DNA of 19,918 nt, from positions 1 to 19,918 of the forward strand of contig CALZHS010000012.1 of the NCBI GenBank assembly GCA_945787265.1, written 5' to 3'. Position numbers and translations under genes: made by a program. Origin of the DNA: an uncultured Gammaproteobacteria bacterium (GTDB lineage: Bacteria > Pseudomonadota > Gammaproteobacteria > GCA-001735895). Numbering within the stretch: the stretch's first letter is position 1; the number at the start of each line of letters is the position of its first letter. Positions 1 to 6,590 of the stretch are shown piece after piece. The notes below the pieces were generated by a model. It was not told the DNA's origin and did not search any database. It saw only the letters and a list, made by a program, of their open reading frames with translations.

Positions 1-792
1 TTGTTTTATTGGACGCACCAGGCGATCGGCTGCGATGAGATCGTCCACAAGCTGTGCCCAACCCAGTGCCACACCATGTCCGGCGCAGGCGGCGTCGATG
101 ACCAGCGGGTAACTGTTAAGTTGCAGGTTACGATTGGCAAGCGGCTGGTCGATATTGTTGCCGCCGAACCATAAGCGCCAGTTCATCCAGTTCCAGTGGC
201 TATCGGCAAGGTCAATCAACTGCGCCTGCAGCAACCAGCTTACCCAGTCCTGTTGTGCCAGTTGGTGGTCAAATCCGGGACTGCACACAGGAAATACCTC
301 CTCGTCAAACAGTCGCAGGGACTGGAAGCCGGGCCACAAACCGTCGCCGTGCATTACGGCGATTTGTACTTCGCTGCCGAGGCTTTCGTTGTAATCATCT
401 GACGCGATGATGCGCAGCGTAACCGTCGGCATCAATTGCCGCAGTTGCGCGAGCCTTGGACTTAACCATTGCGTGGCGAAGGACTGGTCGCAGCCGATGA
501 CCAGTTGCTGGGCAAACTCAACGTTTTGAATGTCCATCGTGGCGCCGGCGAGTTGTTTCAGTATCGCGACCACGGTGTGCTGGTATTCACGTCCCTCGTT
601 GGTTAACTGTACCGCGCGATGCGAGCGCGTGAAAAGCTTGACCTGTAAACTGTCCTCGAGACTTCGAATTTGCTGACTGATCGCGGCCTGGGATAGATGC
701 AACTCCTCGGCGGCCCGCGTAAAGCTGAGCAGGCGTGCAGCTGCTTCAAAAGCAATCAGCGGATCGAGCGGTGGCAGGCGATTTTTTAACAT
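1..792 (-). CDS. LysR-family transcriptional regulator (GcvA-like), C-terminus cut by window edge
   Basis: This DNA-binding transcription factor reads leftwards from an ATG at 790-792 and stays open to base 1, giving 264 residues without the end. Residues ~8-65 form a typical LysR winged helix-turn-helix (FEAAARLLSFTRAAEELHLS, then QAAISQQIRSLE and LFTRSHRAVQLTNEG). The rest is a substrate-binding-like effector domain; phrases such as SQQIRSLE and ACAGHGVALGW resemble the GcvA branch. Family members are usually about 300 residues, so roughly 35-40 are missing beyond the window. It is divergent from the Rieske oxygenase gene with ~100 bp between them, so that gene is its most likely target, along with itself. 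The inducer cannot be read from the sequence. Confidence 0.9.
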   Translation of the reverse strand, partial: MLKNRLPPLDPLIAFEAAARLLSFTRAAEELHLSQAAISQQIRSLEDSLQVKLFTRSHRAVQLTNEGREYQHTVVAILKQLAGATMDIQNVEFAQQLVIGCDQSFATQWLSPRLAQLRQLMPTVTLRIIASDDYNESLGSEVQIAVMHGDGLWPGFQSLRLFDEEVFPVCSPGFDHQLAQQDWVSWLLQAQLIDLADSHWNWMNWRLWFGGNNIDQPLANRNLQLNSYPLVIDAACAGHGVALGWAQLVDDLIAADRLVRPIKQ

Positions 793-799
793 CGATCAA

Positions 800-821
800 T
801 AAGATTTAATTATCTATCTTA
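800..821. promoter_or_regulatory. Candidate LysR operator (inverted repeat TAAGAT-N10-ATCTTA)
   Basis: A perfect 6-bp inverted repeat (arms 800-805 and 816-821) starts 8 bp from the LysR start codon and lies ~75 bp upstream of the divergent Rieske gene. Its AT-rich centre, size and position suit a LysR autoregulatory/activation site. The assignment is inferred, and the surrounding AT-richness makes chance symmetry possible. Confidence 0.4.
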
Positions 822-836
822 ATAAAAATATACCGT

Positions 837-865
837 TTGAGCCAATTTATTCATTAGTATAAATT
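837..865 (+). promoter_or_regulatory. Candidate sigma-70 promoter of the Rieske oxygenase gene
   Basis: TTGAGC at 837-842 and TAAATT at 860-865 are separated by 17 bp and lie ~32 bp upstream of the start codon. Both match the sigma-70 boxes only partly. The local AT content is high, so the exact boxes are uncertain. Confidence 0.3.
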
Positions 866-896
866 ATAGAATTCGAAAGTATTCTATGCCGGAGAC

Positions 897-1934
897 ATGA
901 TGGCGCAGGAAAAGGAAGCTATTTTCTATCGCAACTGGTGGTATGCCGGGCACCAGAGCCAGTTGGCGGAATCGGGTTGTTACCTGACGGTACAGGTTTG
1001 TGATCAGAACATAATCGTTATCCGCGATCGCAAAGGCGAACTCAATGCGTATTTCAACGTATGTCAGCATCGCGGTCACGAGCTGTTGTCCGGCAGCGGT
1101 AAGGTGCGCACGATCACCTGCCCGTATCATGCCTGGTCCTATGGTCTCGATGGCGAACTCAAGGCCGCGCGTAATACCGAGAAGATGATCGATTTTGACA
1201 AATGCCAGTTTGCGCTGAAACCGGTGCAGGTTGAAGTATTTTGCGGCCTGGTATTTGTCAATCTCGATCTTGACGCTGCCCCGCTCAGGCAACAGGCGGC
1301 AGACCTCGAAACCGAAATACGTGCCTTTTGTCCGCGGGTAGACGAGGTTGTATTCGCGCAACGTGATTATTTCGATGTTGCGAGTAACTGGAAGGTTCTG
1401 GTCGACAATTTCCTCGAATGCTATCACTGCCATCCGGCGCACAAGGATTTTGTGAACCTGGTTGATATGAAGAGCTACACCACCACGGTGCACGATATCT
1501 ACTCGAGCCACGTATCCGACGCGGCCGCCACGACCGAGAGCAGTGCTTACCATTTTGAAAAAGGCGAGATTGATTTTGGTTATGCCGGATTTTTTCTGTG
1601 GCCTAACCAGACAATCTGGATCTACCCGGGTGAACCCAATATCTCGGTCCTGCAAATGATTCCGGACGGGGCAGGTCGCACTATCGAATACCAGGACTGG
1701 TACCTGCCGAATCCGCAACCGAGCCAGCAGCAACTCGACGCGATGGACTATCAGCGTGACGTGTTGCAACCTGAAGACGTCGGCCTTTGCGAAAGTGTTT
1801 ACCGGGGATTGAAGTCGAAAGGCTATAACCAGGGACGCTTCGTGGTGGACCCCGAACGTAGCGAATTATCCGAGCACGCGGTGCATCATTTCCAGCAACT
1901 CTACGTTGACGCGATGGGTGTCAGTCTGGATTAG
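897..1934 (+). CDS. Rieske non-haem iron oxygenase, betaine/carnitine demethylase type
   Basis: This is the oxygenase alpha subunit of a Rieske mononuclear-iron enzyme, expected to N-demethylate or cleave a quaternary amine with O2. The Rieske [2Fe-2S] motif is C56-x-H58 ... C75-x2-H78 (CQHRGH, CPYHAW). The catalytic domain shows NWKVLVDNFLECYHCHPAH, placing iron ligands at H177, H182 and probably D294. The bridging residue before the first His is Glu (E174), as in the carnitine monooxygenase CntA group, rather than the Asp of ring-hydroxylating dioxygenases. Its 345 residues are shorter than GbcA-type glycine betaine monooxygenases. Two ATGs are adjacent (897 and 900). GGAGA at 891-895 sits only 1 nt before the first and 4 nt before the second, so 900 is equally possible. 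No FNR/ferredoxin-type reductase gene is seen nearby. Substrate is unproven: betaine, carnitine or a related compound. Confidence 0.88.
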   Translation: MMAQEKEAIFYRNWWYAGHQSQLAESGCYLTVQVCDQNIIVIRDRKGELNAYFNVCQHRGHELLSGSGKVRTITCPYHAWSYGLDGELKAARNTEKMIDFDKCQFALKPVQVEVFCGLVFVNLDLDAAPLRQQAADLETEIRAFCPRVDEVVFAQRDYFDVASNWKVLVDNFLECYHCHPAHKDFVNLVDMKSYTTTVHDIYSSHVSDAAATTESSAYHFEKGEIDFGYAGFFLWPNQTIWIYPGEPNISVLQMIPDGAGRTIEYQDWYLPNPQPSQQQLDAMDYQRDVLQPEDVGLCESVYRGLKSKGYNQGRFVVDPERSELSEHAVHHFQQLYVDAMGVSLD

Positions 1935-1965
1935 TCCGCAACCCGGTTATCCAGCGAAGCCCTGC

Positions 1966-2027
1966 TGTCATCCCGCGCAAGCCCTGTTCCCGCTTCGCCC
2001 CGGCATCCCGTGGTTTAACCGCGGGAT
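1966..2027. repeat. Degenerate REP-like palindromic element with hairpin
   Basis: The segment after the Rieske gene contains GTCATCCCGCGCAAGCC and then a near-perfect hairpin, ATCCCG...CGGGAT (2005-2027, about 9 bp of stem including a G-U pair, 5-nt loop). It resembles the sharper REP-like element near 13977-13996 read on the opposite strand. It could also help end the Rieske transcript, but no T-run follows. Confidence 0.45.
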
Positions 2028-2126
2028 TAAGTCTAAACTCTTAGATGATGCTATCTTAACCAGCCCGATTGTAAATTGAGGTACAGGTTTGCAATGGTCA
2101 GTGAGCGGCGTAACATTGGCTGAACG

Positions 2127-3287
2127 ATGAATTTGAAGCGCTACATTCCAGACCACGCGGTGACGACGGTACCGGTGCTAGCGCTGTTGGTTGCGCTGCA
2201 TTTCTTGCTGTCACCCGATGATCCCATGGAAGATGGTATCGAGTCCACCCAGGGCCTGCCTGCTTTTTACGATCACTGGCAGCGTGGCCTCGAAGTCGAC
2301 GAGTTTGATATCGATGCCGAACTGGCGCGACTCGAGCTCGATGATGCCAGGCGTGACCGCTTGATCCGCGACCTGTTGCACCAGGGGAAATTCAAGCAGG
2401 CGCGCACCCAGTTACTCGAAGTGGCGGCGTCGTCGATACTGCAGGATGATCAAACCCGGCTAGGCGATACCCTGCAGCTACTCGGTGAAGTCGCGATCAA
2501 TCAGCAAGAGTTATCGTCGGCCGAGATTTATTTGCAGGAAGCGCTTTACCTCGCCATGTCGCAGGACAATGTTGCCGGTACCGCGCGCTGTTACCAGTTA
2601 CTCGGGCAATTGAATATCCGTGCGCGCGAACTGGCGCGACGCGCGGCCAATACCTATGACGAGCTGTGGCAGGCGCGTAACTCGATAGCGCGCGGGATTT
2701 ACCACGGCGTAAACGATAATCTGCAAAAGGTTATCCAGGATAACCTTGAAATTAAACGCTTCGGCGCCGCTGCCGATGCCTGGGAGGCGCTGGCCTCGCT
2801 GCACGACAAGGTTCAAGATGGCTACCTGGCGCAGCAGGCGCGTATCGAGGCGGCCAGGCTGTTTGCCGCGACCGGTCAAATGAACCACGTGCAGCGTTTG
2901 ATGGATGGCCTGGACCGCAGTTTGATTAGCGATACCGATATGGGTGATATCGAGCGCGAAATCGAAGGCCTGTTCCAGCAACACCAGCAGGACCTGGTAA
3001 AAACCTCGCAGGCGCGTGATTACCAGATGCTCTATCATCACTACCTGCGTATCGGCCAGCTTGAGCGTGCCTGGAACTTCAGGATCAAGTCTGCCGAAAC
3101 ACTCGCCAATACCAGTGATCGCTCGATGTATCAGCGTCAGGCCGATGTTATCGCGGTGCTTTACAATTCCAATTTCGCGATGGACAGGGCCAAGCACTAT
3201 CTCGACCAGGCCGGTAAAATTTACACCGATGGTGGCCTGCCAGATCAGCTCGAACAAACCCGGGAAATGGAAGCGCTGATCTATTAA
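2127..3287 (+). CDS. Membrane-anchored TPR-like helical repeat protein, function unknown
   Basis: I do not recognise a named family. Residues ~12-30 form one hydrophobic segment (VTTVPVLALLVALHFLL), suggesting an inner-membrane anchor or uncleaved signal with the rest outside the cytoplasm. From ~residue 70 the protein is helical and repeats pairs of helices in TPR style (for example KFKQARTQLLEVA, SSAEIYLQEALYLA, RAKHYLDQAGKIY), which points to a protein-binding scaffold. No catalytic motif is evident. The ATG at 2127 is the first usable start in this frame, because a TGA at 2121-2123 blocks extension upstream; its ribosome binding site is weak. It lies 15 bp before the flavin reductase gene and may be co-transcribed with it. 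Its link to amine catabolism is unclear. Confidence 0.75.
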   Translation: MNLKRYIPDHAVTTVPVLALLVALHFLLSPDDPMEDGIESTQGLPAFYDHWQRGLEVDEFDIDAELARLELDDARRDRLIRDLLHQGKFKQARTQLLEVAASSILQDDQTRLGDTLQLLGEVAINQQELSSAEIYLQEALYLAMSQDNVAGTARCYQLLGQLNIRARELARRAANTYDELWQARNSIARGIYHGVNDNLQKVIQDNLEIKRFGAAADAWEALASLHDKVQDGYLAQQARIEAARLFAATGQMNHVQRLMDGLDRSLISDTDMGDIEREIEGLFQQHQQDLVKTSQARDYQMLYHHYLRIGQLERAWNFRIKSAETLANTSDRSMYQRQADVIAVLYNSNFAMDRAKHYLDQAGKIYTDGGLPDQLEQTREMEALIY

Positions 3288-3302
3288 CCGGAACTCCACC
3301 GT

Positions 3303-4244
3303 ATGACCAATAACAAAGAAGCCGAAATCGACTCCCGTGATCTGCGACGTGCATTCGGACATTTTGCCACTGGCGTTACCGTCGTAACCACGCTTGATAC
3401 GTCCGGCGCTCCCTGTGGTTTCACGGCCAATTCGTTTACCTCGGTTTCCATCGATCCACCCCTGCTATTGGTCAATATTGCGAGATCGGCGTACGGATGT
3501 GATGCGTTCACCGGATCGCATGGATTTGCGGTCAACATTCTTGCCGCCAACCAGCGTGATCTGTCGAATCGCTTTGCCAGGGCGGGTGCCGATAAATTCG
3601 CTGACCAGGATTGGCATGCCGAGATTACCGGTTCGCCGATTATCGAAGGAGTTGTAGCCTGGTTTGATTGCGAACATTTCGAGCAGGTCGAGGCTGGCGA
3701 TCACATCATTTTGATCGGCAGGGTGGTGCAATACGCTTATAACACGCAAGCGCCGCTTGGTTTCTGTCGCGGTGCCTATGTCTCGTTTGGCATGACGCCG
3801 GGCATGCTGCAGCTGGTTTCGTCTCCTGGCAGTCTTCGGGTTGGAGCCATCATAGAATCGAATGGCCAGATACTGCTGGAACGCAATCATGAAACCGGGC
3901 AGTTACACCTGCCCGCATCTGATTCGGTAGGCAATGTCGCAACGCCCGACAGCCTGCTCGGTAAGCTCGCTTCTGCCGGCATCGAGGTTGACTTACCCTT
4001 TATCTACGCGGCATACCATGAAGATTCACGGCGCTTTGTTTATTATCTCGGCGAATTGTTATCGATAGACGATGCGGTTGAAACCAGCAGCATGCGTTTT
4101 TACGAGTTTGATAACATCACCTGGGAGGAAATTGGCGATAGCGCGATTATCGCGATGCTCGAACGCTATATCCGCGAAAAGAGACTCGGAAACTACAGTA
4201 TTTATATCGGCGACCGGGCACAGGGTGAAGTCCACCCCGCTTAA
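3303..4244 (+). CDS. Flavin reductase-domain protein with a Nudix-like C-terminal extension
   Basis: Residues ~12-165 are an FMN-binding split-barrel flavin reductase domain: RRAFGHFATGVTVVTT, GFTANSFTSVSIDPPLLL, FAVNILAANQRDLSNRFA and GDHIILIGRV are family signatures. Such domains reduce flavin with NAD(P)H for a partner oxygenase, or bind FMN. Stand-alone members are ~160-190 residues, whereas this protein has 313. The C-terminal half (~175-300) has the alternating strands of a Nudix-like fold (LRVGAIIESNGQILLERN, FIYAAYHEDSRRFVYYLGE). The glutamate-rich Nudix catalytic box (GX5EX7REUXEEXGU) is not seen, so hydrolase activity is doubtful. The start lies 15 bp after the TPR-like gene. It may serve an oxygenase, but Rieske enzymes normally use ferredoxin/FNR reductases, so pairing with the oxygenase at 897 is a guess. 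Confidence 0.8.
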   Translation: MTNNKEAEIDSRDLRRAFGHFATGVTVVTTLDTSGAPCGFTANSFTSVSIDPPLLLVNIARSAYGCDAFTGSHGFAVNILAANQRDLSNRFARAGADKFADQDWHAEITGSPIIEGVVAWFDCEHFEQVEAGDHIILIGRVVQYAYNTQAPLGFCRGAYVSFGMTPGMLQLVSSPGSLRVGAIIESNGQILLERNHETGQLHLPASDSVGNVATPDSLLGKLASAGIEVDLPFIYAAYHEDSRRFVYYLGELLSIDDAVETSSMRFYEFDNITWEEIGDSAIIAMLERYIREKRLGNYSIYIGDRAQGEVHPA

Positions 4245-4356
4245 TCCGGTTTTAGTTTCCAGGCCAGGGCGCGATCTAAGGAAAATGACTAATTATCAAC
4301 AATTTCCTCGTCCCCCGACGGTGTCGCGTTAAGGCAATGTGAAGTCGCTGCAGTGT

Positions 4357-4403
4357 TAGCTCAACTGCCAGTTAAAACCTATTCTCAGTAGCTTAACTGC
4401 CTG
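4357..4403 (+). promoter_or_regulatory. Candidate operator: two 15-bp direct repeats upstream of the corrinoid operon
   Basis: TAGCTCAACTGCCAG (4357-4371) and TAGCTTAACTGCCTG (4389-4403) match at 13 of 15 positions with a 32-bp period, about three helical turns. The pair ends ~38 bp before the first operon start codon. Direct repeats near a promoter fit AraC-family activators, two of which are encoded nearby. Binding is inferred. The remainder of 4245-4440 shows no other clear structure. Confidence 0.45.
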
Positions 4404-4440
4404 CTTTGGCGGCGCTTGATCGCGTGAGGTTTTTTTTCAA

Positions 4441-5154
4441 ATGACAGATTACGATGACGACGACTACGACGACGAAGACGATCTCGATTTAAGCACCCTG
4501 CCTGACGATGAACTGGTCGAGCAAATGCACGACGATTTGTACAACGGTCTGAAGGAAGAAATCGCCGAAGGCACCGATATCCTGCTCGAACGTGGTTGGG
4601 ACGCCAACAAGGTTTTGAACGAAGCCCTGGTTGCGGGCATGACGATCGTCGGTATCGACTTCCGCGATGGCATCCTGTTCGTGCCGGAAGTTTTAATGTC
4701 TGCCAACGCGATGAAAGCCGGCATGGCGATTCTCAAGCCCCTGCTGTCGCAATCGGACGAACCCACTGCTGGCAAGATGGTTATCGGTACCGTCAAGGGC
4801 GATATCCACGATATCGGTAAAAACCTGGTCTGCATGATGATGGAAGGTGCGGGCTTTGAAGTTATCGATCTGGGCATCAACACGCCGGTCGAAGATTACC
4901 TCGCCGCGCTCGAGGAGCACAAGCCTGAAATTCTCGGCATGTCGGCGCTGTTAACTACCACCATGCCTTACATGAAAGTCGTCATCGATACCATGAAAGA
5001 GCAGGGTATTCGTGATGATTACATCATCCTTGTCGGTGGCGCACCATTGAACCAGGAATTCGGTGAAGCTATCGGTGCCGATGCCTACTGTCGTGATGCC
5101 GCGGTTGCGGCCGATACCGCGAAGCAACTCGTTGCCGAAAGGCGGGCCGGCTAA
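4441..5154 (+). CDS. Corrinoid (B12-binding) methyl-carrier protein, MttC/MtgC type
   Basis: This cytoplasmic protein holds cobalamin and shuttles methyl groups between a substrate methyltransferase and a pterin methyltransferase. Residues ~25-110 form the helical cap domain typical of methionine-synthase-like carriers. Residues ~112-235 form the B12-binding Rossmann domain with D121-x-H123-x2-G126 (KGDIHDIGKN), where H123 is the lower axial cobalt ligand, followed by GMSALLTTTMPYM and LVGGAP. An unusual N-terminal extension precedes the cap: 11 of the first 16 residues are Asp or Glu. Without it the length (~215 residues) matches MtbC/MttC/MtgC carriers. It is the first gene of the operon; GAGG at 4426-4429 lies 11 bp upstream. 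The predicted partners are MttB at 14035-15580, the pterin methyltransferase at 7650 and the reactivase at 8592. Confidence 0.93.
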   Translation: MTDYDDDDYDDEDDLDLSTLPDDELVEQMHDDLYNGLKEEIAEGTDILLERGWDANKVLNEALVAGMTIVGIDFRDGILFVPEVLMSANAMKAGMAILKPLLSQSDEPTAGKMVIGTVKGDIHDIGKNLVCMMMEGAGFEVIDLGINTPVEDYLAALEEHKPEILGMSALLTTTMPYMKVVIDTMKEQGIRDDYIILVGGAPLNQEFGEAIGADAYCRDAAVAADTAKQLVAERRAG

Positions 5155-5190
5155 AGGCATCGGGCCAGGCTGCCGGAGTGTTAGCGCGGG

Positions 5191-5805
5191 ATGAAAAAAT
5201 CAGACTCGATACTGGTAATCACCTGCGCCGCGATCGCGCGCGAAGTTAATGAAATAAAGAAACTCGGACAGTGGTCGCAAATGGATCTGCAGGCCATTAC
5301 CGCCGACCTGCATGCTCGACCCGAAAAAATTCCGGCCGCGGTTGCCGACAAGATTGACCGCGCACGCGACCAGTACGACCATATTTTTGTTGCCTACGGA
5401 GATTGCGGAACCAGCGGCGAACTCGACCGCGTACTCGAGGCGAAAGGCGTTAAGCGTCTGCCGGGTGCGCACTGTTACGATTTTCTCGCTGGACGCGAAA
5501 ACTACGAACAAATGCAGGAACAGGAGCCGGGTACTTTTTACCTGACCGATTTCCTGGCGCAACATTTTCAACGCCTGGTGATCGAGATACTCGGGATCGA
5601 TCGCCATCCCGAGCTACTGGAGATGTACTTCGGTAATTACACGCGTCTGGTTTACCTGGCGCAGACGGATTCGGACGAGTTGACTAAGCTGGCGCGCGCT
5701 GCGGCCGATCAGCTGGGTTTGCGTTTCGAACGCAAATTCACCGGCATGGGGGAAATGGTGCCGGAACTCGATGCGGCGATGCAGGAGGCGATGTGGGCCA
5801 AATAA
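5191..5805 (+). CDS. DUF1638 family protein, function unknown
   Basis: The sequence matches my recollection of the DUF1638 family (204 residues): a start like SILVITCAAIAREV, a central FVAYGDCGTSGELDRVL and GAHCYDFLAG. Family members often occur beside corrinoid methyltransferase genes in bacteria and methanogens, but no reaction is known to me. The conserved-looking polar set C12, D71-C72, H94-C95 could bind a metal or a nucleophile's partner; that is conjecture. There is no signal peptide or membrane segment, so it is probably cytoplasmic. It begins 36 bp after the corrinoid protein gene and overlaps the next gene by 13 bp, so translation of the two is probably coupled. Its position between carrier and C1-oxidation genes suggests help with corrinoid loading, activation or methyl transfer. 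Confidence 0.82.
   Translation: MKKSDSILVITCAAIAREVNEIKKLGQWSQMDLQAITADLHARPEKIPAAVADKIDRARDQYDHIFVAYGDCGTSGELDRVLEAKGVKRLPGAHCYDFLAGRENYEQMQEQEPGTFYLTDFLAQHFQRLVIEILGIDRHPELLEMYFGNYTRLVYLAQTDSDELTKLARAAADQLGLRFERKFTGMGEMVPELDAAMQEAMWAK
5783..5788 (+). promoter_or_regulatory. Ribosome binding site fixing the GTG start at 5793
   Basis: AGGAGG lies inside the 3' end of the DUF1638 gene, 4 bp before GTG at 5793-5795. It supports the overlapping GTG start, since no ATG is available in that frame nearby. Confidence 0.6.
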
Positions 5806-6107
5806 AAATAGTCTACTGGCGCGATATTCCTGGACAGGTCGTGATTCGTGAAGGCCGTCGCAGTAAACGGCTGCGGCTGCCGCTGCGTTTCATGAAAGCG
5901 ATCGAGCGCGCCGGGTATCGTCTCAAGAAGAAACAGCAGGATGCATTATTCGAGCCCTGGCACGATGTGACCCAGTCTTTTGACGGTGATATCAATGAGC
6001 AGGCAGCGCAGCTGGTACAACAGCTGGAGGAACGTTACACGGATGACGTTCTGGAAACTTTAATTCGAGCCAGCGGCGTTGACGAAACCCGCAGCTCAAA
6101 CACCTGA
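5793..6107 (+). CDS. Small 'virulence factor' domain protein (Virulence_fact type), function unknown
   Basis: This 104-residue cytoplasmic protein resembles the small family annotated as 'virulence factor'; the name is historical and should not be read as a role in disease. Visible features are IKIVYWRDIPGQVVIREG at the start, a basic stretch (GRRSKRLRLPLRF, residues ~21-33) and a helical second half with FEPWHDV. No catalytic motif is recognised. GTG at 5793 overlaps the DUF1638 gene by 13 bp and has a strong AGGAGG just upstream. From memory, the order corrinoid protein, DUF1638, this family, MetV, MetF recurs in proteobacterial methylamine-type clusters, so the protein is likely part of the demethylation machinery. 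Whether it is an adaptor, chaperone or regulator cannot be told from the sequence. Confidence 0.75.
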   Translation: MGQIKIVYWRDIPGQVVIREGRRSKRLRLPLRFMKAIERAGYRLKKKQQDALFEPWHDVTQSFDGDINEQAAQLVQQLEERYTDDVLETLIRASGVDETRSSNT

Positions 6108-6109
6108 GC

Positions 6110-6113
6110 GGAG
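6110..6113 (+). promoter_or_regulatory. Ribosome binding site supporting a TTG start at 6120
   Basis: GGAG lies 6 bp before TTG at 6120-6122. It supports TTG as the start of the Cys-rich MetV-like gene, where no upstream ATG is available in frame. Confidence 0.5.
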
Positions 6114-6119
6114 CAACCC

Positions 6120-6590
6120 TTGTATAAAATTCGTCAGTGGTCGGTTAAGCATTCGAGAAAGCTGGAATCGCTTTATCGAAACTTTGAACCGGTATTGATC
6201 AGGCTGCACCCGATATTCAAGACGCTTGGCTACGGGCGGCTTGAAAAACCGGTGCGCGTGCTCGAGAAAACGGTAAAGGGTTTAATGTTCGATTGCCAGA
6301 TGTGCGGCAAATGTGCGCTTAGCGCCACCGGCATGTCCTGTCCGATGAACTGCCCGAAATCGATTCGCAATGGCCCCTGTGGTGGTGTCAGGCTGAATGG
6401 TCACTGCGAAATCAAACCCGAAATGCGCTGTGTCTGGGTAGATGCCTGGCAGGGCAGTAAGCAAATGCGGGATTCGCAGGCAATCCAGCAGGTGCAGATA
6501 CCCGTCAACCATTTGCTCAAAGACAGTTCGTCGTGGTTACGCGTGGTACGCAACGAGTATGCCGCGCGGGAACAAGAGACCGTCCAATGA
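6120..6590 (+). CDS. metV: MetV-like Cys-rich methylenetetrahydrofolate reductase partner (MTHFR_C domain)
   Basis: This 156-residue protein is the stand-alone form of the Cys-rich domain found with MetF in acetogens (MetV, 'methylenetetrahydrofolate reductase C-terminal' family). Eight cysteines lie in residues 59-104: C59-x2-C62-x2-C65, C74-x3-C78, C87, C96 and C104 (DCQMCGKC, GMSCPMNCPKS, NGPCGGV). They suit iron-sulphur or zinc binding and electron transfer to or from the flavin of MetF. The first ~50 residues are basic and helical. The start is TTG at 6120 with GGAG 6 bp upstream, and the stop overlaps the MetF start in an ATGA arrangement, implying coupled translation and a MetVF complex. 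It is shorter than the ~200-residue acetogen MetV, so the exact electron partner is uncertain. Confidence 0.83.
   Translation: MYKIRQWSVKHSRKLESLYRNFEPVLIRLHPIFKTLGYGRLEKPVRVLEKTVKGLMFDCQMCGKCALSATGMSCPMNCPKSIRNGPCGGVRLNGHCEIKPEMRCVWVDAWQGSKQMRDSQAIQQVQIPVNHLLKDSSSWLRVVRNEYAAREQETVQ

Noticed and set aside
864..1769. A 301-residue open frame on the minus strand antisense to the Rieske oxygenase
   Set aside because: It lies within a gene with complete Rieske and iron-binding motifs and its translation resembles no family. It is a by-product of codon bias. The same applies to the long antisense frames at 2598-3362 and 8120-8731.
2094..2123. A 9-codon leader peptide before the TPR-like gene
   Set aside because: It has no attenuator-like residue run and no downstream terminator/antiterminator pair, so it is probably a chance frame.
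4245..4440. A cobalamin riboswitch upstream of the corrinoid operon
   Set aside because: The B12-box consensus and the expected paired arms are not visible in the 196-bp leader.
6533..6586. Extended N-terminus for MetF
   Set aside because: The extra 18 codons lie inside the preceding gene and lack family similarity. The ATGA overlap at 6587 gives the normal MetF start.
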